DNA of 64,000 nt from Heterotrichella gracilis (taxonomy: Eukaryota > Sar > Xanthophyceae > Tribonematales > Xanthonemataceae): contig JAULBX010032257.1 in assembly GCA_032358255.1 (NCBI GenBank), forward strand, positions 98,942 through 162,941. Direction: 5' to 3'. The position numbers and the translations under genes are program-made. Positions 9,374 through 20,922 of this stretch are shown here, in pieces. Numbering within the stretch: the stretch's first letter is position 1; the number at the start of each line of letters is the position of its first letter. The notes under the pieces were generated by a model, which saw only the letters and a program-made list of their open reading frames with translations, had not been told where the DNA came from and did not search any database.

Positions 9374-12295
9374 ATGCGCAGCCTGGCGGGGGCGGTGCAT
9401 CGGGCGGGGGTGGGGAGGGGGGCGCACCTGGTGGGGAGTGGGGGCCGGGGGGCGGGTGGGGGGGGGGAGGCGGGGCACCACGCCATTGCCGCTCGGTTGG
9501 AGGGCAGCATGGGGTTGGCGCGGAGGCAGCAGGTGAGCCAGCGGGTGTGTGGTGTGGGGAAGGTGGGAGGTAGGGGGTGGGTAACCCCAGATGTAGGTGC
9601 AGGGGCTGTGTGGGGGGTGGGGGGTTGTAAATTGCTGCCGGGTTGAGCATGGCATGGGTGAGCAGGATGGGGTCTTGGCCGGGGTAGTATGGGTGGACCC
9701 TATAATAGGGTTTGTGGAATGGGTTGACCTGGGTGCACCTGGTGGTAAGGAGCTACGAGGATTTTTGCTGCAATGCTAGCCCAGCCAAACCCTATGTCAG
9801 GGTTGTCCATGTGGCAGCCAATCTGCATGCGCCAGCAGAAACCCCCCACCTCCCACACACCCCGGACACGGCGCCACCGCCCAGCAGGACCCTCCCACAT
9901 ACACCACCCACCTACGCCCACTTCATACCACACCTAAACCCACACCCCCGCCCCATGCACTCCCCATCCCCATCCCCACCCTCCAACCCGCCAACCCCGC
10001 AGGCCCGGCGCCTCCAGCAGCAGGACCGCATCTCTGACCAGACGGCTTCCCTGATGTACTGCGCGTGCAACGGCTCGGCGCTGGCCTTTGCGGTGCAGCA
10101 GGGGCAAGGGGTGCAGGTGGAGGGGTGCCAGTGCTGCGGGTCGAGGTGCGCCGCCACCCCTTAGGGTTTAGGGTTTTGCGTTGAGGCTCGGTTGAGGTTA
10201 GGCAGCAGGGGCAGGGGGTGCAGGTGGAGGGATGCCAGTGCTGCGGGTCGAGACGGGCGGACACTGTGTGGCCTGCGGGGGTGCTGTGGTGTGTGGGTTG
10301 GCAGCTACACGGACAGGTACTTGGGATGGCCCTTGCGTGCATGCCTTTCAGGTTCGCCCCGGCGTTTGCGATGCAATGAGGGCGGTGCTGGCGGGCTGCC
10401 AGTGCTGTGGGTCGAGCTGTGCGGAGGGCAAATACCCTACCTATAGGGGTTAGGGTCGAGTTTTAACCATTCCTTGCCTGTGGGTCGAGCTGTGCGGAAG
10501 GCAAATACCCTACCTATAGGGATTAGTGTAGCAGTCAGTGAAAAGGGCGGGTTGGATTGGGAATGCTCGTAACATATTACTGATATGTTACTTTTAGGGT
10601 TTGAGTTTTTGCCATCCCTTGCCCGTGCGGGCAGGGCTGCTTGGTAGGTACAGGATGACGTCACCCTAGTCGACTGGTGGTGAGGTATGTGACATAGTGG
10701 TTGCTGACTACCCCCTCCCCTTTTGCAGCCCCGATTCGTGCCCCCTCCCCACCCCACCAGCCGGGCCCCACGCCACGCTGGGAGAGGTGGGCATGGCCAC
10801 ATTCACGGGAGCAGGTGCGGCCCAAAACCCTAGCATACCCTCGCTGCTCACGGGAAGCTGCATGCGCACCAGCCACATGATGTGGTTTAATCAAATTAAT
10901 TAAATTTCAGTTATCGCATTCAGTATATTCTTTGCCCCCTCAGCCCCCTGCTCGCACTCTACAGCTGCATGCGACACAGGCACAGGCTATGGGTTTCATT
11001 CTCGCTCTTTGATACAGCATCCAACCTGTTGCAAGCATTTCTGGCAGCTAACATGTTGCAAATTATAAAATGGATGTTTTACCTCGATTTCCAATATGTT
11101 TTCCCTGTTGTCCCTCAGGCGCCGTCATGCTCCTGTTGCTGACCATGTACAGCTGCATGCGACTCATGCGCCACAGCAGGAGTGTGCGGAGAGGGATACC
11201 GCCCAGGGGCAGACCGCCGCCCACGGAGGCGCCGCCACTGCCAGGTGTGTGCTCTGTACCACACATGCATGCCATGTCTGTACCAAACATGCACGCCATA
11301 TGGTTGCCACGCATACTTTGTACCTATGGGTGCTCTCTAATCACACGTGGTCGTCATGTCCTGTGCTGGTGGTAGGTGCCTGTGGCTAATGCTTGCCTTA
11401 TGTGGTGCATGCAGCCTCTGGGGATTATTATGGGCTTATCATAGTACCCCGTTTGTGCGTTCCTTTTTCTGTCCCTCTATCCAACCCGTCTACCAATACC
11501 CGACGCAGATACCTGGCCGGGGACGATCGAAAGTTTTACTTCATTACGTATTCACAGATTATTTAGCGAGCAGGGTAACTTTTCATGCGCCCCCAACAGT
11601 CTTGTGGGCCTGGGTTGCCTCCCTGAATGTGACTGTCAAATAAATCTTGTAATCTTGTAATAATTCAACACTTTAATGCCCATGTGCCCGCCCCCCTGCT
11701 TCACCCCCCTCTCCTCCCCACCCACGCAGAGCTGCCCCCCTTGGATGTGCGCGGCCCCGGCCCAGGCGTGGAGGGGATGGCAGCAGAGTGCCCCATCTGC
11801 ATGGAGGAGGTCATGTGTGGCGATGCCACCTGGCGGGTGCTGCCATGTCAGCACGGCGTGTGCGCCACCTGCTACCCGCGCCTCATCACCACGCAGTACC
11901 AGCAGCAGTGGGGGGTGAGGAGGCACCAGCCGTGGGCGCAGGCAGGGACGCAGCCACAGGCGGAACCACCAGAGGAGCCACAGGCACAGGCGGGACCTCC
12001 GGCAGATTCGGAACCCCGGCCGCACGCTGAGGCGGAACCACATGCGGGACCACAGGCACAGATGGAGCCTCAGCCAGGGGTAGGAGCAGCCTCCCCCCCT
12101 CCCGCGCCCACAACCACCAGCGGTGGTTTGGAGATCATGGACCCGGAGGTGTGGTCGCCCCCATCCCCACCCGCACCCCAACCCGTGCCGCAGCCGGTGG
12201 GGGTGCAGGGGGAGTGGGTACCCCACGGTGGGTACCGGTACACCTGCCCGCTGTGCCGCAAGGAGATACCCTATTTATCTACCCAGTTGGTGTGA
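9374..12295 (+). CDS. Membrane-anchored RING-type E3 ubiquitin ligase candidate
   Basis: Exons 9374-9532, 10003-10145, 10729-10814, 11119-11244 and 11730-12295 join in phase (1080 bases, 359 residues if translation starts at 9374; an earlier start is possible, because an acceptor-like CAG sits at 9356-9358). The first two exons are unrecognised and contain a Cys cluster (GCQCCGS). The fourth encodes a short hydrophobic segment (VMLLLLTMYSC) followed by Arg-rich sequence, so a single-pass anchor with the C-terminus in the cytosol is likely. The last exon carries a C3HC4 RING: CPIC, then CQH, CATC and CPLC close to the C-terminus. About 124 Pro/Ala/Gln-rich residues separate CATC from CPLC, far more than in ordinary RINGs. 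The RING call is strong. The first exons are less certain because that region contains several near-duplicate copies. Confidence 0.75.
10203..10990 (+). repeat. Echo copies in RING-gene introns
   Basis: The end of the exon at 10003-10145 (GVQVEGCQCCGS coding piece) recurs at about 10203-10257, 10389-10425 and, as a tail only, 10478-10520. About 10940-10990 repeats the start of the TM exon (11117-11175, TMYSCMR region) including a CTCAG acceptor. All are direct orientation. Confidence 0.75.
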
Positions 12296-13436
12296 GGGGG
12301 TGCGGGTTTTGTACCCCTTGCGGATAGTTGCCACGGCTTTGAGGTCCTTGTACCCCATGGATTACACTATCTGTTGTGAGGAAGTATCCATTCCTTTTTT
12401 TGTTGATATGTGGCGTCGCAATGTGTTGCAGCACCGCAGCCGAACAGGCTGTCAGCGCCGCACAAGCGATGCCACCCAGTTTTGTCGTGACATGATGTGT
12501 ACAGTATTTATTTCTTTTCTTTTATTGAGTTGATGTTGCCAATCCGTGCTATTAGGTCAGGTCATCCGTTGTGGCCTGGAGCCTACCCGCATATGTTTTT
12601 GCTTGTACCATACCAAACGTTATGTTGTGCTATGCTTTCGTCCGGCTGACTTTCTACTAGGTGCCCCCCTTCGTCCTCCACAAGGTTTTCAGACCTTCCG
12701 TAGTGTTGCAACCAAAGTCAGTGAAGTTAGGGAATAATATGTAGTGACTGTTGGGTCTTTGAAAGTTAGGTTTGCAGTACAACTTGAGGACCACAACGGA
12801 CGGGACCCTCAGATTGCCTGGCGAGTGCACCTCCACGTGCTGAACAGGCCTGATTCGGTGGCTGAGCCAAGTGTGGTAAGAATTTTTTAAACACAAGTGC
12901 AAATCATCGCCGAGGTTCCCTCACCTGGCTAAAACCGTTATGACCAACAGCACCTAATGGCAATCTAACAGGGGCAGGAGGATTATAGGATATACAATTA
13001 TTATTATTCTGAATACTCGCCATGAACTACCCCACTGCTTTGTTAACCCAGTCCCTGCCTTCTAAACTACCTCAACTAGTGCACACTAAAGCTTTACTTT
13101 ACTTAACGCCATCCACCAGTGTCTTGAGGCGCACATTCAACAACGGATTGACTGGGTCAGGATGCATGCATGCATATATGCTACCCAGTGCCCCTTGAAA
13201 CCCACACTGCTCTCGCCTCTGCAACACAGTTGTTGATTTGCTTCCCAGCATATATGCCAGTTTTCAGCTAGGTGTGGAACAAACGTGGCGTGGGTCCTAT
13301 CCAATGGCAGAGCACCTCGCTTTTAGCCATCCAGCAGTTACTTCAGCAACGTCAGCCTAAGCATACAAACCACTGAGGGGTCCAACCCGGTCTTGCAAAG
13401 GTTTTGAAAGCTTTTTGTATCATTACCTTTACAGCT
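12296..13436. other. Spacer, no gene seen
   Basis: AT-richer spacer between the RING and F-box genes. A GCATGCATGCATAT-type palindromic run lies near 13163-13178. No coding support on either strand. Confidence 0.4.
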
Positions 13437-15015
13437 ATGGAGCAGCAGCATCCTGTCATGGACACGCTTCGCCCAATAAAGGGTCGGGAGGACACATTCA
13501 GGACCTGCCTGAAGACGCCCTGGCACAGGTACTGCAGGCATGGATTTTTGTGGCATAGTGCACTTTGCATAGCTTACTGTGCAGCATGCCACGGGTGTCA
13601 TGCCATGGGTCCACTGCCCTAGGTTGATGCTAGTCCTGGGTGGTCAAGCGCCAGGCACAGGTGCGCGTACCACACTGCAGGTGCTGCTGTGCCTGCCGCT
13701 ACGTGAGCGTGCGCAGGCCACCGCCGTGTGCCAACGCTGGCACAACCTGCTCAACCGCCAGGGCGTACTGTGGGAGAGGGTAGCGCTGCCATTTCACCAG
13801 GCACAACCCCCGAGCTTGTCACCCATCTGCAGCAAACAAGAGAGCTGACCCACCCCTGGGCTGACGAGCATGGCGTGGAGATGGTGCGTGCGATGGCGCC
13901 CGGGCGCGCACAGCGCCTGCGCATGTCGGTGGAAGACGCGTCAGACACGCCGCTGCTGCAGTCCTACCAGTTGCTGCTTGCGGCGTGTGGGCGCCTGCAG
14001 GGGCAGGAGGCCCTGCACCTGGCTGTGACTTCCTACCGGGATGAATCCGTCGTGCAAGGGGTGTATGCCACCATACATGAAGACATGGCAGCTGTCACCG
14101 CTCACCTCAGCCGCCTGACAGCGCTCACCAGCCTGTCGCTGAGAATCGAGCACCAAGATGAGGACGATGCAGACGGAAGCGCAGGCATCCCCTTCCCATT
14201 GCCCCTCCTGCCCTCCGTGGTTGATGCTGTGTTGTATGTGGAGCAGGCATATTGCTTTGTCCCCTTCCGAGCCCAGAGGCCCCTCCCTCTTGCCAGCCTG
14301 CCCCAGCTGCGCAGCTTGGAACTGACAGTAGATAGTGGTCAGCTGGTATTGGACCTGCGCCCTGCAGAGGTGCTGACCTCCCTTGTGCTCCACGTCGCAC
14401 AAGGCGTTGCCAACGTCGCCGCATGGGTCCACTTGGTGGCCCTCTAGCCTGCAGAGCTTCACTCTCAGCATCGGCTGCATGGCAGAGTGGGCTGATTGGA
14501 CACTCTTTCAAATGCCACCCGTGCGCAGCATGGCCAAGCTGCTGCCCCGCCTGCCAGCCACGCTCCAGGAGCTGACTGTGGGAGCAAAGTACAGCGCCTA
14601 CGCTTGTGATGCCAGCCTCCCCGCCTTGCCCAAGCTTACCTGCCTGTGTGTACGTGCCAGCATAACCACCTTGACCCTCACTGCTCCCCTGCACCCTGCC
14701 CTGCGGCTCCACGGCTCGCCCGACTTGCGAGTGGCTGGGCCCAGGTGGGAGATAGCGGTGGGGGCCACCAACATCCAGCTGGCGGAGAGGCAAGGGGGGC
14801 GCATCAGTGTGGAGGAGGTGGCAGGGCAGGCACTGGAGGCCAACACTGCTGAGCTGGCGGGTGACGGTGGCAGGCTAGCTGCCTTGCGCTGGGTGCGGGG
14901 CCATGTGGAGCAGGTGTTTGGTCGCGATTTCAAGGCTCACGATGAAGTCATGACCCGTGCCATGGCCAGGAGCATGCTTCCATACGGCATCGCGTCGTAC
15001 TCCACCCAACCATAA
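13437..15015 (+). pseudogene. F-box/LRR-like gene, disrupted copy
   Basis: Exon 1 (13437-13528) ends in the coding piece LPEDALAQ, and exon 2 (from 13681) begins VLLCLPLRERAQATAV, which together make a good F-box (substrate-receptor subunit of SCF ubiquitin ligases). After it come leucine-rich segments (LTALTSLSLRI, LPQLRSLEL, LPALPKLTCL) and a C-terminal block GGRLAALRWVRGHVEQ. Against the paralogue at 15953-17669 the reading frame is broken at least three times: in exon 1 between the ATG and the F-box, near the C run at 13807-13811, and near 14391-14405. Each part is well conserved, so either the gene decayed recently or the assembly has small indels. TGTAA at 15297-15301 follows. Confidence 0.8.
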
Positions 15016-15952
15016 TGTACTTTCAGCTTCAGTGTGGCTTGTGCAGAACGAATATCTTCGACGAGTACATGAAGTAGTGCGAACAGCCATTGCGGTTTTT
15101 GCCTTCTCCATATGCAAACTTTGGCCGAACCGTTTGTCACACAGCACAGTGCAGCAGGTGTGTTTGATGGCTGCGCTTCTCAGCGTGACATGGGCACTGA
15201 CTGTACAAACTATTTTATGGGCTAGGGAATTGTGAGCATACTGTGAGGTTTGTTTCTACGGAGCCATTACCGGCACCGCGCCTGGCAAGTACCTACTGTA
15301 AATGCCTGTGAGGCTTTTTCTTTCTTTTTTTCGGTCTTTACAGGCAGGGAATTGACCTTCAGAGTGTGCTGTTTAGGGTTTAGGGTTTAGACCATGCCAT
15401 CAGTCAGACGTGCTTGCCTTCCCATCAACCAGAGCCAGTGAGCACGTGCAAGGGGTTAAAATGAATTGTTAGTGCAGTTGAAACGATTCTTCAAGGACAC
15501 TACAGCCTAGCTGGTATGCTTTCAGACCCGCCAGTGAGAGTTCCCGCGCTTTTTAGTAGGCCCAACCACCCAGAACCCTGTCGCTGAGTGCTAAAGCCCC
15601 ATACTACAGCATGGTTTCACCTTTCACAGCTCGTCATTATTTTCACAGCACTTGTTGAGAAGGATATCGAGGCAACGGGTTGAACGCGGATGCATGCATG
15701 CATATGCCCGGTGGATAGTATAGTGCAATGTCTTCAACCCGCACCCGCTCCAAGTAAATACATTTTTATTCTATCTATCTTTGACATAGTTTCAAGTTGT
15801 GCGTGAAGTGTGGCACAAACAGGGCTTGGGTCCTTTCATTGGCAGCGCTACTCACTTCAGCCCAGCCTTAAACGTTTATACAACCCACAGAGGCCAACCC
15901 AGCCACGCAGACGTGAGGCATCCTTTGTTGCCCTACCTTCACGGTCACATAG
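15016..15952. other. Spacer between F-box paralogues
   Basis: Holds TGTAA (15297-15301), TTTAGGG units at 15372-15390 and a GCATGCATGCATATGC-like run near 15690-15705. The bases just before 15953 resemble those before 13437, as expected from tandem duplication of the gene with its leader. Confidence 0.5.
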
Positions 15953-17669
15953 ATGCAGCAGCAGCACCCTGGGATGGCCACTGCAAGCCATTTGGGGGGG
16001 GTGGGAGGACACATGGCGTCACACATCCACTGCCTGCCTGATGGCGCCCTGGCACAGGTACTCTCACTGCCTCTTCATGCCACAGTGCACTGCGCATGAT
16101 ATACTGTGCAACACCCCTGAGAAAACACGGGTGTGCTTGCTGTGACTTGATATTGGGTTGTTGGTGGTGAAGCTACAGCTGGCATTGCCAGTCCAACTGC
16201 AAAACGGTTGTCCATGCGCATATGAGTGGTACACCCACAGCAGCTATGCGCACGCTGCAGGTGCTGCTGTGCCTGCCGCTACGTGAGCGCGCGCAAGCCA
16301 CCACCGTGTGCCAGCGCTGGCACAACCTGCTCAACCGCCAAGGCGTGCTGTGGGAGCTGGTTGACTCAAGTGTCCACTCGTCTTTGACAAGCCTCACGAT
16401 GCCAGTGAGCAGGCTGTGCAGACACCTGCACCACACAAGGGAGGCGGACCTTGGAAACCATTGGACGTACAGCAACCTTGAGCATGGCTTACAGATGGTG
16501 ACTGCAATGGTGCCCGCACGTGCGCAAGTGTTGCGCCTGGGATTGGAAATCGAGACACCAGCGCTGCAGGCCTACGAATTGCTGTTTGCAGCGTGCGGGC
16601 GCCTGCACCGGCTGAAGGCCCTGCACTTGAGCGTGCTTTCAGACCGGCAGTTGCCTGATGGACAGGGGGAGTACGCCACAGCGTGTGAAAACATGGGGGC
16701 TGTGACCGCGCACCTGAGCCACCTCACCGCGCTCACCAGCCTTTCTTTGCGGATCAGACACTTTGAGATGGACATACATGGGATCAGCATCCCCTACCAA
16801 TTGCCCCTCCTCCCCACTGTGCTGGACGCCGCATTGGACGTGGAGTCTTTTTTTGGAACCCCATTCAGCTCGAGTGGCGCCTTCCTCTCACTAGCCTCCC
16901 CCAGCTGCGCAGCTTGAAGCTGAATGTGACAAACGGAATCTTTAGATTGGACCTGCGCCCTGCAACCTCGCTGACCGGCCTTGTGCTGAACGTGCAAGGG
17001 GCGATGCTGGGGCTGCCACAGGGGTCCAACACACCATGGTGGCCCAGTGCCCTGGAGAATTTCACCCTGGAAACAAGTCAGTACCACGAGGCAGAACGGA
17101 ACGACTGGGCGCTCTTCACGCTGCCGCCGGTGCGCAACATGATGCTTGCTGTTGGACCAGCCATCATGTATGAGCTATCGCCCACACTGCCCACCTCCCT
17201 CCGGGAGCTGCGCTTGGAGATGGTGCTTGATTATGATGAAGTCACCCTCCCCGCCTTGCCCAAGCTCACCTCTCTCTATGCAAATGAGAGCGTCTACATC
17301 TTGAACCTCTGCGCTCCCCTCAATCCTGGCCTGCTGCTCCGCAGCCCGCACCCCTTGCGGGTGGTTGGCCAGGGGTGGGAGATAGCGCTGGGGGCTGGCA
17401 GGGTGGATTGGCTGGTGAGGCATGCAATGGAGACGCTTCAGGCACTGCCAGTGATGATTACGGACAAGGGTGGTGGTGGTTGCAGTTTCTTAAAGCCGGC
17501 GGTGGTTGCAGATGAGGGTGGCAGGCTAGCTGCCTTGCGCTGGGTGCAGGGCCATGTGGATTACTTGCGTGCTTGCGAAAGCGAGCCGTATGCCGGTGTT
17601 ATGATGCGTGCCATGGCCAGGAACCCTATGCATCCATTTACCGTGATATACATTGCCACGGGATGGTAG
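15953..17669 (+). CDS. F-box/LRR-like protein with one apparent frameshift
   Basis: Tandem paralogue of the preceding gene. Exon 1 (15953-16057, 35 codons) runs in frame from ATG through LPDGALAQ. Exon 2 starts at 16261 with VLLCLPLRERAQATTV to complete the F-box; the intron is GT-AG. Leucine-rich segments and the GGRLAALRWVQGHVDY block follow, ending with TAG at 17667-17669. The frame changes at the seven-T run 16848-16854: upstream sequence stops at 16914-16916, while the downstream frame continues the family similarity from about 16860. One extra base in the run would make it continuous, so a sequencing or assembly indel is likely, but a real frameshift cannot be excluded. TGTAA at 17729-17733. 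The predicted role is an SCF substrate receptor; the target is unknown. Confidence 0.75.
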
Positions 17670-18179
17670 CGGACAAATACAGCAGGTGCAAGCGGCATTT
17701 TCTGTGCGTTCATGCTGCGTAGTGGCAGTGTAACCAGGCAATGCACAAGTCGTTGAACGCCGTTGACATCCGCACGTGTATGAAGTAGGAGTATCCCTGA
17801 ATATTATTGACAAGTCACCAATTGGTGTATGTATTCTTCTCTAGAGAGTCTATCATATGAATGCCTAAGTTGTCATTTGAAACGGCGCTACCCTGGAAAA
17901 TAGCTCCGGCATCATAATGTTACATTAATAGCGATCATTCTTCAACACGCAACTTACACGGGGCTGCATGTGCATGCCATATGCGCGTGGCTTTTGTCAG
18001 GATTCATTGCACCATTGATGACTCTTTAGCAATGACACGGCATGCGGAAATAAATTGGCCATGACATACCTGCAGAACATAGCACAGGAAAGGATCGAAA
18101 GGCTGCGTGTAGTGTACAAATACAATATATGATATATTCCGTCAAGTTGCACATGTAAGTGAAGCACATTGCCTGCAAA
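17670..18179. other. Convergent 3' spacer
   Basis: Between the 3' ends of the F-box gene (+) and the BTB gene (-). TGTAA on the plus strand lies at 17729-17733. TTACA, which reads TGTAA on the minus strand, lies at 17920-17924 and 17954-17958. No gene seen. Confidence 0.5.
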
Positions 18180-20785
18180 TCACTCGCCAGGCCCTGCCTC
18201 GGGCAGCCGCGGCAGGCTGCTATGGAAGGAGCCAGGTGGGCCCAAGCAGGGCACCTTGGCAGCCCGCTCAGCCACCTCCCCCACCACCGCCTCGAGCACA
18301 CGTTTCACCCCCGCTACCCCCGCCGCCCTGTGCGCCCCCGCCACCGCCTCAGCCCACAGCCGCCGCCCCTCTTGGCACTGCTCCCGCTGCCTGGCCATGA
18401 CCGCGCACAGCGCCACAGGGGACAGCGCCTTGGCCACCCGCGGGCTCAGGGGGCGCTCGGAAGCAAAGGGCACAAAGCCGTGCGCCCCGCTGCAGAACTG
18501 GCCCAGTCTGTCCGCCAGCAGCATGGCGTCCTCTGCAGCCGCCGGGGGGGCGGATGCCAGCGCCTGCGGGCTCCCAAACCGCTCCAAAAGCGCCTGTGCG
18601 CGCTCCTTGAGATCCTCTGCACAGGAATTTGAGGATTCACGCATTGCAATTAGTTAAACAACTGTAATACAATAGCAGAAAACCAAATGAAAATGATTTC
18701 GTTCTTTAGCGAAATATTGTGTAAAAGGTGTGTGCCGCAACAAAAGGTGTGCAACAAAGGGAAGCACACACGTCCAAAGGGTATTAGTTGCTTCACTACT
18801 CTTGGCCAGTTTAGGTTTTATACACAAATTTTAGGGTTTCACTCCTCACCTGCCAGCTGCGCATCAGTGGCGCGGGTCATCGCCACCACCAGGAAATCCA
18901 CTGGCATGTCATCCAGGTCCACACCTTCTGTCCCCAGCAGCCCCTCCACCAGGCACCACCGCATGTACTGCCGGCACACCTCGACTTGGTCAAGCAAGCC
19001 CCGCCGGGCCACCAGCAGGCACACCCGCTCCCTCGCCTGCTCTTCATGCAACGCCTCCCACACAGTGTCGTTGTCGTCTGGGTGTAACAGGCCAATGAGC
19101 CCCCCATCGGAAAGCGCCTCCAGGGTGGCTTGGCTGACATTCTCCAGGGATATGCGTAGCTGGTAGTGCAGATCTGGCTGCTCAACCCCCAGCTTATCGC
19201 ACCACAGGTAGAGCTGCTCGGCTAGTCCCAGCGTGCAGGACAGGATACGGTGCGAGTGCTCCAAGTTAAAGATGGTGCTGCCCAGCACATGCCTGCAGGG
19301 TCCCAGTGCGCGTGTCAAAAATGGTTCAAAGTTTAGGACTTAGGGTACACGATTAGGGTGTTTCTCAGCACATGCCTGCCCAGCCAGCATGTGTGTCAAA
19401 TATGGGTTAGGGTTTAGGGTGTTTCCCAGCACAAGCCTGCGCAGCCCCAGCGCGCGTGTCAAAGAGTGTGTAGGGTTTACGGTTAAGGGTATTTCCCAGC
19501 ACATGCCTGCCACCACAGCACGGGTGTCAAAGATGGGTAAGGATTTGGGGTCTGGGGTGTTTCCCTGCACATGCCTGCACATCTCCAGCACGCGCTGCAC
19601 CTGGTACTTGTCGCTCAACCGCAGCGCAGCCAGCAGGCGTGGAACCTATAGGTATGTGTCGGACAAGTCCCTGCCATTTGACCGCTCTCCTTCAACAACA
19701 CAACAAGTAGAAATGGATTATTCAATCAAAATGGAATTTTGTGTCCGGTTAGGAAAATAACGCTGGAATCATTGATGGAAAGGTCATGCAAGCAGCTAAT
19801 CATGAATACCAACAGGAAGTGGATCAGCACAACGGCTGCAGCTCAGAACTAAGGGAGATACCGACATTACCTTCAGACGTGGAAGGCTCCTCCCCCCAAT
19901 GTAGCACTTCATGGTACATGCAGTCCAATGCATGCAGCCAATAGTACTGCCAATAGTAGTGACATGAAGTAAGTCAGCATAAAGGCTTCAGGACAGGAGT
20001 GAAGGAGGGTTACCTTCAGACGTGGAAGGCCCTCCCCCCCCATGTAGCACCTCATGGTACATGCAGTCCAGCAGGATGCTCATGTCTGCCGACGTCTCAT
20101 CCAGCGCCAGCCGCCCGCCAGTTGGCAGCCCAGCGGTTGTGAGCAGGTCACGCAGCACATCCGAGCCATTGGGCGGAGCACACAGCATGAACCTGTGCAT
20201 GAAAATAGCAATGAATAAAATAAAATCAAGTGGTGAGCAGGTCTCGCAGCACATCCGAGCCATTGGGCGAAGCACACAGCATGAACCTGTGCACTAAATT
20301 GAAAAATTAATGTAATAAAAAAGAGGCGAGCAGGTCTCGCAGCACATGCGAGCCATTGGGCGGAGCACACAGCACACAGCATGAACCTGTGCACCAGAAA
20401 ACACCGATACATACATAAAGCGTGTTAGAACAGCCGCGTTGGTTGAAGAAGCGGCATCAGCAAAGTGATATGCATTGCCACCATATTGGAAACGAGAAAT
20501 TGGCATGCCCGAGTCAAAGTTGAGGTGGCACAAGTACAAGGCAAGGCAGCTACCAGTACCAGGCAACTCCAATTCACTTTACCTGTGTACCACGATTTCC
20601 ACCCCGTTGCTGCATCCCAGGGAGAGGTCAGCCAGGCCAGGGATTCGGTCATACTTGGTGGCAGGGTTTTCAGCCGTGTCCACAGGTGGGAGGAACCTGC
20701 GGCAGAGGTTTCTCCGAGAGGCTTCATCCCCCCACCGGCAAGGGTCGAGGCCGCAGTGGATACAACGACCGGTGGCACTTGCCAT
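18180..20785 (-). CDS. BTB/POZ domain protein
   Basis: Exons in gene order: 20785-20583, 20192-20014, 19645-19575, 19292-18850 and 18616-18180. Exons 1-3 form a BTB/POZ fold: VEIVVHRFMLCAPP, then SDVLRDLL, LLDCMYHEVL and LLAALRLSDKYQVQRV. This is the pattern of plant/algal BTB adaptors for CUL3 ubiquitin ligases. The rest (about 290 residues) is helical, Leu/Ala-rich and of no recognised family. Start ATG at 20783-20785. Two oddities: the summed exon length is one base over a whole number of codons, traceable to an eight-base C run at 20034-20041 (G run on the coding strand); and the third intron appears to use a GC donor, with the same CAGGCATGTGC sequence at both ends. The BTB call is good; start and exon 1 extent are less sure. 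Confidence 0.75.
19340..19545 (-). repeat. Echo series filling a BTB-gene intron
   Basis: The intron 19293-19574 is largely made of repeated units of about 65-75 bases, each with a CAGGCATGTGCTGGGAAA-like core (minus strand) plus AAACCCTAA-type sequence. Cores lie near 19370, 19430 and 19500, in addition to the two at the exon edges (19285-19300 and 19565-19582). Confidence 0.75.
19866..20397 (-). repeat. Echoes of BTB exon 2, both edges
   Basis: About 19866-19930 copies the 3' edge of exon 2 with its donor (20014-20075). About 20226-20297 and 20331-20397 copy its 5' edge with the acceptor (20140-20200), including the FMLCAPPNGSD coding piece. Direct orientation, on both sides of the true exon. 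Confidence 0.85.
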
Positions 20786-20922
20786 GGGGCCAATGAAGCT
20801 GGGCTAATCCAAGGTGTGGTTGAGTCACACCCTTACGTAGGGTTTATGCGTGGCACAATGAACCACTGGCCATGGCGCCGATGGAGCTGGGCTACTCCAA
20901 GGTGTGGTTGTGGGGGGAGTCA
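20782..20922. repeat. Tandem duplication around the BTB start
   Basis: A segment with CCATGG...GAGCTGGGCT...CCAAGGTGTGGTTG occurs at about 20782-20830 and 20868-20922. It covers the presumed start codon and leader of the BTB gene on the minus strand. Confidence 0.7.

Noticed and set aside
9190-9655. Pro/His-rich frames on both strands in the C-rich region before the RING gene
   Set aside because: Low-complexity sequence is open in several frames on both strands; only the 9374-9532 frame links in phase to later exons.
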